A DNA stretch of 8,733 bases, taken from assembly GCA_039028315.1 (NCBI GenBank), contig JBCCIH010000099.1, forward strand, positions 1 through 8,733, read 5' to 3'. The position numbers were made by a program, and so were the translations under genes. The DNA is from Thermodesulfobacteriota bacterium (GTDB lineage Bacteria > Desulfobacterota_D > UBA1144 > Nemesobacterales > UBA2774). Every line of letters begins with the position of its first letter. Positions within the stretch are counted from its first letter, which is position 1. This document shows, one piece after another, positions 1 through 6,414 of this stretch. The notes beneath the pieces were generated by a model. That model was not told where the DNA came from and did not search any database. It saw only the letters and a program-made list of their open reading frames with translations.

Positions 1-1
1 A

Positions 2-1201
2 GCCGCGCACTACCACGAAGCAGGGAAACTCGGCAAGGATCTTGAAGTAGCTGTAGTTTTAGGCGGCGATCCAAAGATGATTTTCTCAGCGATCGCTCCT
101 TTACCAGAAGGAATGGATGAGCTGGCGTTTGCCAGTTTTCTGAGAGGAAAGCCAATCCCTATGGTTAAGGCAAAGACCTTAAATATGACGGTTCCTGGAA
201 ATGCGGAATTTATTATGGAAGGGGTTGTGCCGCAAAATGAACTAAGAGAGGAAGGTCCGTTTGGAGATCATTTCGGGCACTACTCAATGGAAGCAGATTT
301 TCCAATATACAACTTAAGCCGAATTACTCACAGAATTAACCCAATATTCCCTGCCACTATTGTCGGAAAGCCTCCTATGGAAGATGTATTTTTGGGAATG
401 GCCGCTGGAGATATGTTCTCACCTCTTACTCGCATTATTCACCCTGAGGTTGTGGATATGTGGGCATACCCTGAGGCAGGGTTTCATAACTTGCTTGTTG
501 TCTCCGTTGACGAGCGCTATCCAAAAAACGGAATAAAAGCGATGCTTGCACTTTGGGGGACCGGACAGCTTGTGCTGACAAAAGTGATGATAGTTGTTTC
601 TAGCGATGTTAACCCTAGGGACTGGGAAGCTGTGCTTCGTGAGATAGGGGAAAACTTTGACCCTAATGAGGATTTTCTTATGATTCCATGGGCGCCTTTG
701 GATACGCTGGATTTCACAAGCGGAAAATTTAACGTAGGAAGCAAGATGGGAATAAATGCAGTAAGGAAAAATAGTTCAGCACCAAAGAAAAAACCAGTAC
801 CGATTAAGGTTCCTGATGCTAAAGTGACACATAAAGATATAAAAGACCAGAGACTTTGGCCGGGCGGAATACTAGCAGTCAAGACCGACAAAAAACCAAA
901 AGAATTAATCCAAAAGCTTTTTAAAACTAAAGGGTATGAGGATGTCCGTATAATTGCCGTGGTAAGCCCTGACATAGATATACATAACAACACAGAGCTT
1001 ATTTGGGGCATATTCACAAGATTTGATCCATATCTTGATGTTATTTTTGAGCACACTGAGCTTAAAGGATCGGCAGTTGTGTATGGAGGTAGGATGGGGA
1101 TAGATGCAACGACAAAAAGCTGGTATCCTAAGGTGATCGAAATGTCTGAGGATATCAAGGAGATAGTTACAGATAGATGGAAAGAATACTGGCAGACGTA
1201 G
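2..1201 (+). CDS. mqnL: UbiD-family menaquinone biosynthesis decarboxylase, 5' end missing
   Basis: The reading frame is open from the first bases of the window, so this is the last 399 codons of a longer gene. The first ATG in frame (77) is internal, because the preceding codons already read as UbiD sequence (HYHEAGK, then VVLGGDP). UbiD enzymes are prenyl-FMN-dependent, non-oxidative decarboxylases; this branch acts on the prenylated naphthoate late in futalosine-route menaquinone synthesis. Visible hallmarks are the EEGPFGDH active-site segment (window residues 83-90), GKPPMEDVFLG, and RYPKNGIKAMLALWG followed by KMGINA, which match the SCO4490-type family better than E. coli UbiD. The C-terminal module appears twice (about residues 161-256 and 286-372), making the protein longer than a typical 430-490 aa member. 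The 3' end overlaps mqnE by 25 nt, which supports the menaquinone assignment. Family is near certain; the exact substrate is inferred. Confidence 0.9.
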   Translation, partial: AAHYHEAGKLGKDLEVAVVLGGDPKMIFSAIAPLPEGMDELAFASFLRGKPIPMVKAKTLNMTVPGNAEFIMEGVVPQNELREEGPFGDHFGHYSMEADFPIYNLSRITHRINPIFPATIVGKPPMEDVFLGMAAGDMFSPLTRIIHPEVVDMWAYPEAGFHNLLVVSVDERYPKNGIKAMLALWGTGQLVLTKVMIVVSSDVNPRDWEAVLREIGENFDPNEDFLMIPWAPLDTLDFTSGKFNVGSKMGINAVRKNSSAPKKKPVPIKVPDAKVTHKDIKDQRLWPGGILAVKTDKKPKELIQKLFKTKGYEDVRIIAVVSPDIDIHNNTELIWGIFTRFDPYLDVIFEHTELKGSAVVYGGRMGIDATTKSWYPKVIEMSEDIKEIVTDRWKEYWQT

Positions 1202-2286
1202 AGAAACTTTGTTTTGATAAAGAACTCTTCCCGATAATTGAGAAAGTTGAAAAGGGCGAGCGCCTATCGTTTGAAGATGGCATGACTGTGATGGGAACAG
1301 AAGACTTAAACACAGTAGGCATGCTTGCAGATTATGTAAAAAGAAAGAGAATAGGTGATAAAGTTTATTTTGTTGTTAACCGGCACGTTAACCCTTCAAA
1401 TATTTGCGCAATCTCATGCAGATTCTGCGCATTTGGTGTTACCAAAAAATCTGCCAATGCATACGAGCTTTCCCATGATCAGATTCTGGCAATGCTAAAT
1501 GATGATATCAGAGAAGTTCATATAGTGGGCGGGCTTCATCCTGATTGGAAGTTTGAGCACTATGTGGACATTATAAAACTCGTAAAAGACAACTTTCCAG
1601 AAACACATGTTAAAGCGTTTACTGCTGTTGAGATTGATTGGTTCACGGAGCTTACAGGAAATAGTATGGAATGGGTTTTAGAAACTCTCAAAGAAAATGG
1701 TCTAGATGCACTAACCGGCGGAGGTGCTGAGATTCTTCACCCAGATATTCGAAAGAAAATCTGTGCTCCTAAAACTATTGCGACCAGGTGGGAAGAGATA
1801 CACGGCATGGCTCACAAACTTGGCATTCCTACAAATGCGACAATTTTATATGGCCACATCGAAGAGCCATTTCATGTGGTTGATCATTTGGATAGACTAA
1901 GACGAGTTGAAGATGAGTCGCCCGGATTCTTTGCATTTATTCCTGTGCTCTTTCAGCCAGAGAACACTGGCCTCAAAAAGCAGGTTAAATTCTTTGCGGG
2001 CTCTTATGACCTAAAAGTTCATGCACTTGCAAGACTTTATTTGGACAACTTCCCTCACATTAAGTCCTACTGGATCACACTAGGGGAGAAGATGGCACAG
2101 GTTGCGCTTCATTACGGCTGCAGTGATGCGGACGGCACTATTATGCGTGAGAAAATCATTCATGACGCAGGCGCTCCTTCAGAGCTAGGCCACACCAGAG
2201 ACTTTATGGTGAATATGATTAAAAAGGCAGGCTTTGTTCCAGTGGAAAGAGACGCACTTTACAACGAAGTGCAGATATACAACTGA
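1177..2286 (+). CDS. mqnE: Aminofutalosine synthase MqnE (radical SAM)
   Basis: MqnE uses S-adenosylmethionine and a [4Fe-4S] cluster to join the adenosyl group to 3-[(1-carboxyvinyl)oxy]benzoate, giving 6-amino-6-deoxyfutalosine in the futalosine menaquinone pathway. The 369-aa length is normal. The radical SAM cysteines are C77, C81 and C84 in ICAISCRFCAFG. Further family segments are VHIVGGLHP (114-122), KAFTAVEI (146-153), GGGAEILHPDIRKKIC (181-196) and ILYGHIEE (223-230). CAFG after the cysteines and the GGGAEI segment separate it from MqnC, its radical SAM relative in the same pathway. The ATG at 1177 lies inside the end of the decarboxylase gene, with AAGGAG at 1157-1162 (14 nt spacer, rather long), so translation is probably coupled. 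It ends 9 bp from the convergent yadH-like gene. The other early pathway genes (mqnA, mqnC, mqnD) are not in the window. Confidence 0.95.
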   Translation: MERILADVEKLCFDKELFPIIEKVEKGERLSFEDGMTVMGTEDLNTVGMLADYVKRKRIGDKVYFVVNRHVNPSNICAISCRFCAFGVTKKSANAYELSHDQILAMLNDDIREVHIVGGLHPDWKFEHYVDIIKLVKDNFPETHVKAFTAVEIDWFTELTGNSMEWVLETLKENGLDALTGGGAEILHPDIRKKICAPKTIATRWEEIHGMAHKLGIPTNATILYGHIEEPFHVVDHLDRLRRVEDESPGFFAFIPVLFQPENTGLKKQVKFFAGSYDLKVHALARLYLDNFPHIKSYWITLGEKMAQVALHYGCSDADGTIMREKIIHDAGAPSELGHTRDFMVNMIKKAGFVPVERDALYNEVQIYN

Positions 2287-2322
2287 TAAAAAACCTTAAG
2301 TCTTTAACTTGTAGCCGGTTTT
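2287..2322. terminator. Possible bidirectional terminator between mqnE and the yadH-like gene
   Basis: AAAACC at 2290-2295 is complementary to GGTTTT at 2317-2322, and inside it AAGT (2298-2301) can pair with ACTT (2307-2310). Read on the minus strand the outer stem ends in a run of six T; on the plus strand in four T. The stem is AT-rich and includes the last codons of the permease gene. It is the only candidate for ending either convergent transcript here, but it is weak. Confidence 0.3.
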
Positions 2323-3057
2323 GAATATCCACCAGACGATTGCAATGCAGATCACAAGAAATAGCATTGTCATCCCGAAGCTGACTACTACGTCTACATC
2401 TGCTACTCCGTAAAAGCTCCACCTAAAACAGCTGACCAGATACACGACTGGGTTAAACAGAGTGATCTTCTGCCAGATTGGAGGGAGCATATTGATTGAA
2501 TAAAATGTGCCTCCCAGAAAAGTAAGCGGGGTAATGATCATTAGCGGTATGACCTGCAGTTTTTCAAAACCGTCAGCCCAAACGCCGATAATAAATCCAA
2601 AGAGGCTAAAAGTTATCGCTGTTAAAATTAAAAAACCTATCATCCAGAAGGGATGAAGTATGTCATAGGGGACAAATAACCTAGCTGTAATTAGAATCAG
2701 TATTCCTAGCATTATTGATTTTGTGGCGGCTGCCCCAACATATCCAATTAGAATCTCTACATAAGAAACAGGAGCTGAGAGAACTTCAAAGATCGTTCCT
2801 GAGAACTTTGGCATATAGATCCCAAATGATGCGTTAGAAATACTCTCGGTCATAAGAGATAGCATGATGAGCCCCGGGATAATAAATGCCCCGTAGTTTA
2901 CTCCTTCTATCTCTCCCATGCGTGATCCTATTGCTGCTCCAAAGACCACAAAGTACAAAGATGTTGAGATAATAGGGGAGGCTATACTTTGCATTAAAGT
3001 TCTGAAAGTACGGGCCATCTCAAATTTATATATAGCTTTTATTGCGTGTATGTTCAT
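2296..3057 (-). CDS. yadH: ABC-2 type transporter permease, YadH-like
   Basis: This 253-aa inner-membrane protein is the permease half of an ABC exporter. About six hydrophobic segments are visible (roughly residues 25-45, 57-77, 105-128, 137-158, 169-188 and 225-245), as in ABC-2 permeases. Sequence landmarks resemble, from memory, E. coli YadH (256 aa): LYFVVFGAAIGSRMG, IIPGLIMLS, TPLTFLGGTFYSINMLPP and the LFNPVVYLVSCFRWSFYG segment. Its ATG overlaps the stop codon of the ATPase gene (ATGA on the minus strand, 3054-3057), so the two are translated together and most likely form one transporter, with two copies of each subunit. The substrate is unknown, as it is for YadGH itself; it may be a lipid, polysaccharide or hydrophobic compound, but nothing here decides between them. 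Confidence 0.92.
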   Translation of the reverse strand: MNIHAIKAIYKFEMARTFRTLMQSIASPIISTSLYFVVFGAAIGSRMGEIEGVNYGAFIIPGLIMLSLMTESISNASFGIYMPKFSGTIFEVLSAPVSYVEILIGYVGAAATKSIMLGILILITARLFVPYDILHPFWMIGFLILTAITFSLFGFIIGVWADGFEKLQVIPLMIITPLTFLGGTFYSINMLPPIWQKITLFNPVVYLVSCFRWSFYGVADVDVVVSFGMTMLFLVICIAIVWWIFKTGYKLKT

Positions 3058-3980
3058 TTTTTATCCGTAACCAGGCTTACAAAAATTTCCTCAAGAGTGC
3101 TTTCTCTAGTATGAAGGTCCCTAAAATAAATACCCTTGTCATTGAGATCTTTAAGGAGTGCTGTGATTCCTGTTCTCTCTCCTCTTTTGTCAAAAGTATA
3201 TATAAGCTCTGAGCCGTCCTCTGAAAGCTCAAGCTCATGCGAGGAAAGCTCAACGGGTATAGACTCGATTGAGATATTGAGCTCAAGTCTAATTTGTTTT
3301 TTGCCAAGCTTCTGCATTAGAGCCGCTTTATCTTCAACTAAAATTATCTCACCTTTGGTAATAATTCCGATCCTGTCGGCCATTTCTTCGGCTTCTTCGA
3401 TATAATGAGTTGTAAGAATTATTGTTACTCCGTCCTCTCTTAGCTTGCGGACCATTTCCCACATATCGCGGCGTAGCTCAACATCTACACCCGCAGTTGG
3501 CTCATCTAAAAATAAAATCTTTGGCTCATGCGAGAGAGCTTTTGCAATCAAGACCCTTCTCTTCATTCCACCTGAGAGGGTTATGATCTTTTCATCTTTT
3601 TTGTCCCACAAAGACAAATCACGAAGCACTTTTTCGATATACTCAGGATTGGGAGGTTTTCCGAAAAGTCCGCGGCTGTAGTTCATCGTTGCTATTACAG
3701 TTTCAAAAATATCCGTAGTCAGCTCTTGTGGGACCAGGCCGATCTTAGTTCTCGCTGCCCTGTATTCTTTTAAAATATCGTGCCCGTCTGCAAGCACAGT
3801 GCCTGCGCTAGGGTTCACAATTCCACATATGATGCTTATTAGCGTGGTTTTACCTGCGCCGTTTGGGCCAAGAAGTGCGAATATCTCACCCTCTTTTATA
3901 TCAAGGTTGATATTATTTAACGCCTTAAGCCCTGAGGCATAGGTTTTATTTAGATTCTCTACAGATATAATACCTTTCAC
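3054..3980 (-). CDS. yadG: ABC transporter ATP-binding protein, YadG-like
   Basis: This is the cytoplasmic ATPase subunit of the exporter. Its 308 aa equal the length I recall for E. coli YadG. All nucleotide-binding motifs are intact: Walker A GPNGAGKT (38-45), Q-loop Q85 in GLVPQE, signature LSGGM (135-139), Walker B ILFLDEP (155-161) and H-loop H192 in TTHYIEEAEEM. The segments AGVDVELRRDMW (163-174) and the C-terminal tail TLEEIFVSLV are characteristic of the YadG branch. The start codon is GTG; it is favoured by GAGGA six bases upstream and by the N-terminus MKGIISVENLNKTYASG, which begins where ABC ATPases normally begin. It is the first gene of the pair, with the permease following by a 4-nt overlap. 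An extended -10 promoter lies about 30 bp upstream. Confidence 0.94.
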   Translation of the reverse strand: MKGIISVENLNKTYASGLKALNNINLDIKEGEIFALLGPNGAGKTTLISIICGIVNPSAGTVLADGHDILKEYRAARTKIGLVPQELTTDIFETVIATMNYSRGLFGKPPNPEYIEKVLRDLSLWDKKDEKIITLSGGMKRRVLIAKALSHEPKILFLDEPTAGVDVELRRDMWEMVRKLREDGVTIILTTHYIEEAEEMADRIGIITKGEIILVEDKAALMQKLGKKQIRLELNISIESIPVELSSHELELSEDGSELIYTFDKRGERTGITALLKDLNDKGIYFRDLHTRESTLEEIFVSLVTDKK

Positions 3981-3986
3981 TTTGGT

Positions 3987-3991
3987 TCCTC
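3987..3991 (-). promoter_or_regulatory. Ribosome binding site for the yadG-like gene (GTG start)
   Basis: On the minus strand GAGGA sits 6 nt before the GTG at 3980-3978. The match supports GTG as the true start, since no ATG near the N-terminus is better placed. Confidence 0.75.
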
Positions 3992-4009
3992 AAGTTTTAA
4001 AAAGCATAA

Positions 4010-4018
4010 AGTATAGCA
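4010..4018 (-). promoter_or_regulatory. Extended -10 promoter for the yadG-yadH pair
   Basis: The minus strand reads TGCTATACT, that is TGN followed by a five-of-six match to TATAAT. No good -35 hexamer lies 16-18 bp upstream, which is typical of extended -10 promoters. Transcription would start near 4003 and leave a leader of about 20 nt that contains the GAGGA ribosome site. Confidence 0.5.
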
Positions 4019-4117
4019 TCTATTTTACATTTCACTTATTAGATTCTTTAGACTCAAGATTTGCTTCAGCATATTCTAGAAACATGAAGGGCGTATATAT
4101 TCTTACCAAAAATATCG

Positions 4118-4145
4118 TTGACTACTAATAGTTAATACTTATACT
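4118..4145 (+). promoter_or_regulatory. Sigma-70-type promoter for the Cys-rich secreted protein
   Basis: TTGACT (4118-4123) and TATACT (4140-4145) each match the consensus at five of six positions, with a 16-bp spacer. The predicted transcription start (about 4152) falls at the edge of the Shine-Dalgarno sequence, so the leader would be only about 16 nt. The spacing is acceptable but the short leader is unusual. Confidence 0.55.
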
Positions 4146-4158
4146 CCTATTTAGGAGG
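4144..4158 (+). promoter_or_regulatory. Strong ribosome binding site inside a small inverted repeat
   Basis: AGGAGG (4153-4158) lies 9 nt before the ATG at 4168 and is the best Shine-Dalgarno match in the window. It forms the right arm of an inverted repeat, CTCCTA (4144-4149) and TAGGAG (4152-4157). The left arm overlaps the predicted -10 element. The ribosome-site call is firm; any regulatory role of the repeat is inference. Confidence 0.7.
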
Positions 4159-4167
4159 AAGTAGCAA

Positions 4168-4470
4168 ATGACAAACTTAATGAAAGCAATAATCTTAAAC
4201 GTGGTTATGGTAGTACTTTTAGCAGGCGGCTTTCTGTACATAAATAATGTTGAGGCCGAATCAGCAAAGCCAGAGCTTATCAGTTTTGTCGAGCTTGATC
4301 TTAACACTTTCCCTGATGTTGGGATTGAAATTGCTCAGAATTCATGCGGCACAGAGACATGCACAGCTTCTCAGTGCTGCTGCTTAAATACTGAAACAGG
4401 AGCTCAGTGCTGCAGGACTGATGTTGACAAGAACTGCGTCTCATCGTGTCAAAAAAGTGATCCGTGTTAA
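4168..4470 (+). CDS. Small secreted cysteine-rich protein, unknown function
   Basis: This 100-aa protein has a short N-region with K6, a hydrophobic stretch (about residues 7-24) and a likely signal peptidase I site after VEA at residue 30. It therefore should be exported to the periplasm or beyond, unless the hydrophobic stretch stays as an anchor. There is no lipobox. Residues 31-59 contain no cysteine. The last 41 residues hold ten cysteines (60, 65, 70, 71, 72, 81, 82, 90, 94, 100), including a CCC triplet and a CC pair, in a setting rich in T, S, Q and D. Such density after export suggests up to five disulfides or a metal-binding knot. The paired cysteines loosely recall granulin-like repeats, but I do not recognise a family. 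It has its own promoter and a strong ribosome site and is divergent from the exporter, so expression is probably high. Reality of the gene is well supported; function is not. Confidence 0.82.
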   Translation: MTNLMKAIILNVVMVVLLAGGFLYINNVEAESAKPELISFVELDLNTFPDVGIEIAQNSCGTETCTASQCCCLNTETGAQCCRTDVDKNCVSSCQKSDPC

Positions 4471-4644
4471 AGGTTTATAGCCAAAACCTGAGAATTTAGT
4501 TAAAATTATATTAATACCATTAGAAGTCTGGGTGAATTTGAAAAAAATATAAAATTACCTCTTGAAATGGGGAAATTTGTGCTTATCCTATCAGTGCGCT
4601 AGAAAAGATGGGTTTTTAAACACAAAAGCGGGGAGTATAGAAAA
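4471..4644. other. AT-rich intergenic region with one candidate promoter
   Basis: This 174-bp gap holds no credible reading frame. The best promoter for the following gene is TTGAAA (4562-4567), a 16-bp spacer and TATCCT (4584-4589), with five and four of six consensus matches. It would leave a leader of about 50 nt. Several other AT-rich hexamers upstream could serve, so this choice is tentative. Confidence 0.35.
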
Positions 4645-4929
4645 ATGTTACATACAGACAATATAGACAACTACAGAGCTAAAAACTCAAGACATATCTA
4701 CATCGGTGAGCTTAAGAGAACAACCCTTAATAAGCCTGTTGAAGAGCTTGATGAGGGAGAAAAGCAGGACTACACCTCACTTCAAGAGCAGATGTTTTGG
4801 GGAAAGGAAAATGGATTTAACCTTGTTTTCACTAAAGATACCGGCAAAGTCGATTGCTGGATGATTAGAGACACGGATATGGATAAGTTAAATCCTATTT
4901 TCAGGCAGACTATCTTAGAAGTACTTTAA
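4645..4929 (+). CDS. Hypothetical protein, 94 aa
   Basis: I do not recognise this protein. It is a soluble, charged, probably cytoplasmic polypeptide with no signal peptide, membrane segment or known catalytic motif. Residues 1-30 (containing RHIYIGELKRTTL) look like a short strand after a polar start. Residues 33-50 are acidic (ELDEGEKQDYTSLQEQ) and probably helical. The C-terminal half (MFWGKENGFNLVFTKDTGKVDCWMIRD) could be a beta hairpin, followed by a helix. There is one cysteine (C71). The gene is supported by GGGGAG at 4630-4635, 9 nt before the ATG, and by a good terminator 29 bp after the stop. It appears monocistronic. Its codon and base composition look like those of its neighbours, with no obvious sign of recent transfer. 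Confidence 0.72.
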   Translation: MLHTDNIDNYRAKNSRHIYIGELKRTTLNKPVEELDEGEKQDYTSLQEQMFWGKENGFNLVFTKDTGKVDCWMIRDTDMDKLNPIFRQTILEVL

Positions 4930-4957
4930 CCAAGAATATAAATTACCTATAAAAGTT

Positions 4958-5013
4958 AAGCCGGATTCAATATTTTTTCTTATTAAGATCTAATTATTGT
5001 TTCCGGCTTTTTT
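4958..5013 (+). terminator. Rho-independent terminator after the 94-aa gene
   Basis: AAGCCGGA (4958-4965) pairs perfectly with TCCGGCTT (5002-5009), followed by a T run to 5013. A second stem inside, CAATA (4968-4972) with TATTG (4995-4999), is separated from the first by a symmetric TT/TT internal loop, which shortens the otherwise long loop. It separates the 94-aa gene from the DksA-like gene. Confidence 0.8.
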
Positions 5014-5087
5014 GTGTTTTATTTCTTCTTTCATCAATAAATGTGTTAATCTCTAATTATTAGTAGTGTGTACAAGCGAGAGACAAT

Positions 5088-5414
5088 ATGGGCGAATATG
5101 ATTCTGTTATAGAAAAGCTCAATACAAGAAAGCTGGAACTAGAACAGCGTCTTGATAGAGCCGAAGATTCTCTTAGAAAAACTCATGCTAAGGACTGGAG
5201 CGAGCAGGCTCAGGAGCGTGAGAACGACGAAGTTGTAGAGAGATTAGAAGAAAGCGCCCGTTTGGAGCTAAATCAGATCTATGACGCCCTAACAAGGGTA
5301 GAAAATGGTCTATATGGACAATGTGAAGTATGCGATGGCCCTATTAGGGCCGAGCGCTTAGAGGCTCTCCCATATACAAACCGCTGTTTTAACTGTGCAA
5401 GCGAGCTTGAATAA
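5088..5414 (+). CDS. DksA/TraR-family zinc-finger protein, short form
   Basis: Proteins of this family bind RNA polymerase through the secondary channel and adjust transcription, DksA doing so together with ppGpp. This one has 108 aa, against about 150 for E. coli DksA. Residues 1-70 are strongly charged and helical and form the expected coiled-coil hairpin, with the turn near residues 33-45. The C-terminal C4 zinc finger is complete: C79, C82, C100, C103 (CEVC, 17 residues, CFNC). At the hairpin tip, where DksA has DxxDxA, the sequence is D36-W-S-E39-Q-A41, followed by the QERENDEV segment often seen in short proteobacterial members. Whether it is a true DksA substitute or a paralogue cannot be told from this window. 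The ribosome site (GAGAG about 7 nt before the ATG) is moderate. The gene stands alone, with a terminator before it and 139 bp after it. Confidence 0.88.
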   Translation: MGEYDSVIEKLNTRKLELEQRLDRAEDSLRKTHAKDWSEQAQERENDEVVERLEESARLELNQIYDALTRVENGLYGQCEVCDGPIRAERLEALPYTNRCFNCASELE

Positions 5415-5507
5415 CAAAAAATCCAGAATAATTCGCTACCTACAACCTATCAACTAATTTTTTCATTTTAACGCATCTTTTTCTTAGTATGGAATTCTAA
5501 TACAGTA

Positions 5508-5545
5508 TTGATTATATTAGGAAACATAGATTCAATCTTAAAGGA
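5508..5545 (+). promoter_or_regulatory. Leader of the transketolase operon: weak promoter and ribosome site
   Basis: AAAGGA at 5540-5545 stands 8 nt before the TTG at 5554 and supports that codon as the start. TTGATT (5508-5513) with a 17-bp spacer to TTCAAT (5531-5536) is the best hexamer pair nearby, at four of six matches each. However, a start downstream of TTCAAT would fall close to or inside the ribosome site, so this promoter is doubtful. The rest of the 5415-5553 gap shows nothing I can name. Confidence 0.35.
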
Positions 5546-5553
5546 TAGAAATA

Positions 5554-6414
5554 TTGGCGGTTACTGAAGCACAAATAGAATATCTTGAGGATATGGCAAC
5601 TCATATTCGTGAGGATGTGATAATTATGCTAGAGCAGGCGGGCTCTGGTCATTCTGCCGGCTCATTGGGCACTGCTGACATTTTCTCAACACTTTATTTT
5701 CATGTTATGAAGAATGATCCCAAAAAGCCAGATTGGCCCGAAAGGGATAAGTTTGTTTTAAGTAATGCCCATATATGCCCAGTTTTATACGCAACTCTGG
5801 CCGAGGCGGGTTACTATCCGAAAAAAGAAATAGCAACTCTGAGAAAATTAGGCTCAAGGCTTCAGGGGCATCCTCATAAAGGGGCTCTTCCCGGGCTTGA
5901 GGCATCAGGCGGGCCACTCGCTCAAGGCATTTCAATAGCAGCCGGGATGGCAATGACGGCTAAGATAGATCAGGCTAAGACAAAGGTTTACTGTATGGTC
6001 GGCGACGGGGAGATGAATGAGGGGCAGATTTGGGAAGCCCTTATGTTTATTGGGAAGAACCGCCTTCATAATTTCACCCTTATAGTGGATAGAAACAACA
6101 TACAGATAGACGGTTTCACAGAGGACGTAATGCCGCTTGAGCCTCTTAAAGAAAAATTAACTTCATTTGGCTTTCACGTTATAGAGGTTGATGGACATAA
6201 CATAAGACGACTGATAGAGGCTTTTGAAGAACCGATCTTTGAAAAACCCAAAGTGCTGTTGGCCCACACGATTCCAGGAAAGGGCGTAGATTTTATGGAG
6301 TTTAAGCCAGAGTGGCACGGAAAGCCTCCAAATAAAGAAGAAGCGGATAAAGCAATACAGGAGCTGGAGTCGCTAAGATCACTTGGCGGTAAAATAACTT
6401 GCGAGCATGAGTAA
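5554..6414 (+). CDS. tkt: Transketolase, N-terminal (thiamine diphosphate-binding) subunit
   Basis: Transketolase moves two-carbon ketol units between sugar phosphates in the pentose phosphate and Calvin-type pathways. Here it is made as two chains, and this 286-aa one carries the pyrophosphate-binding domain. Seen are GHSAGSLG (32-39), SNAHICP with H73, GHP (105-107), SGGPLAQGIS (118-127) and the thiamine diphosphate/metal motif starting GDGEMNEG (150-157) and ending near NN (181-182). WHGKPPN (254-260) near the C-terminus is also typical. The start is TTG, chosen because of AAAGGA eight bases upstream; the first ATG (residue 14) would cut into the first helix. The next gene starts before this one ends, so both subunits are made together. 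The order and lengths match split transketolases of many anaerobes and archaea. A split 1-deoxyxylulose-5-phosphate synthase is unlikely given these motifs. Confidence 0.93.
   Translation: MAVTEAQIEYLEDMATHIREDVIIMLEQAGSGHSAGSLGTADIFSTLYFHVMKNDPKKPDWPERDKFVLSNAHICPVLYATLAEAGYYPKKEIATLRKLGSRLQGHPHKGALPGLEASGGPLAQGISIAAGMAMTAKIDQAKTKVYCMVGDGEMNEGQIWEALMFIGKNRLHNFTLIVDRNNIQIDGFTEDVMPLEPLKEKLTSFGFHVIEVDGHNIRRLIEAFEEPIFEKPKVLLAHTIPGKGVDFMEFKPEWHGKPPNKEEADKAIQELESLRSLGGKITCEHE

Noticed and set aside
517..1158. 213-aa open frame on the minus strand inside the decarboxylase gene
   Set aside because: It is fully antisense to a well-conserved UbiD-family coding sequence and its translation is low-complexity and S/L/I-rich, with no recognisable domain.
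4125..4307. 60-aa minus-strand frame opposite the start of the Cys-rich gene
   Set aside because: The plus-strand gene has a promoter, a strong ribosome site and a signal peptide; the antisense frame has none of these.
4471..4489. Hairpin AGGTTT/AAACCT right after the Cys-rich gene as a terminator
   Set aside because: The stem is only 6 AT-rich pairs with a 7-nt loop and is not followed by a T run, so there is too little to call it.
5053..5063. Inverted repeat CTAAT-T-ATTAG upstream of the DksA-like gene as an operator
   Set aside because: Short AT palindromes are common by chance in AT-rich leaders, and no second copy or other support is visible.
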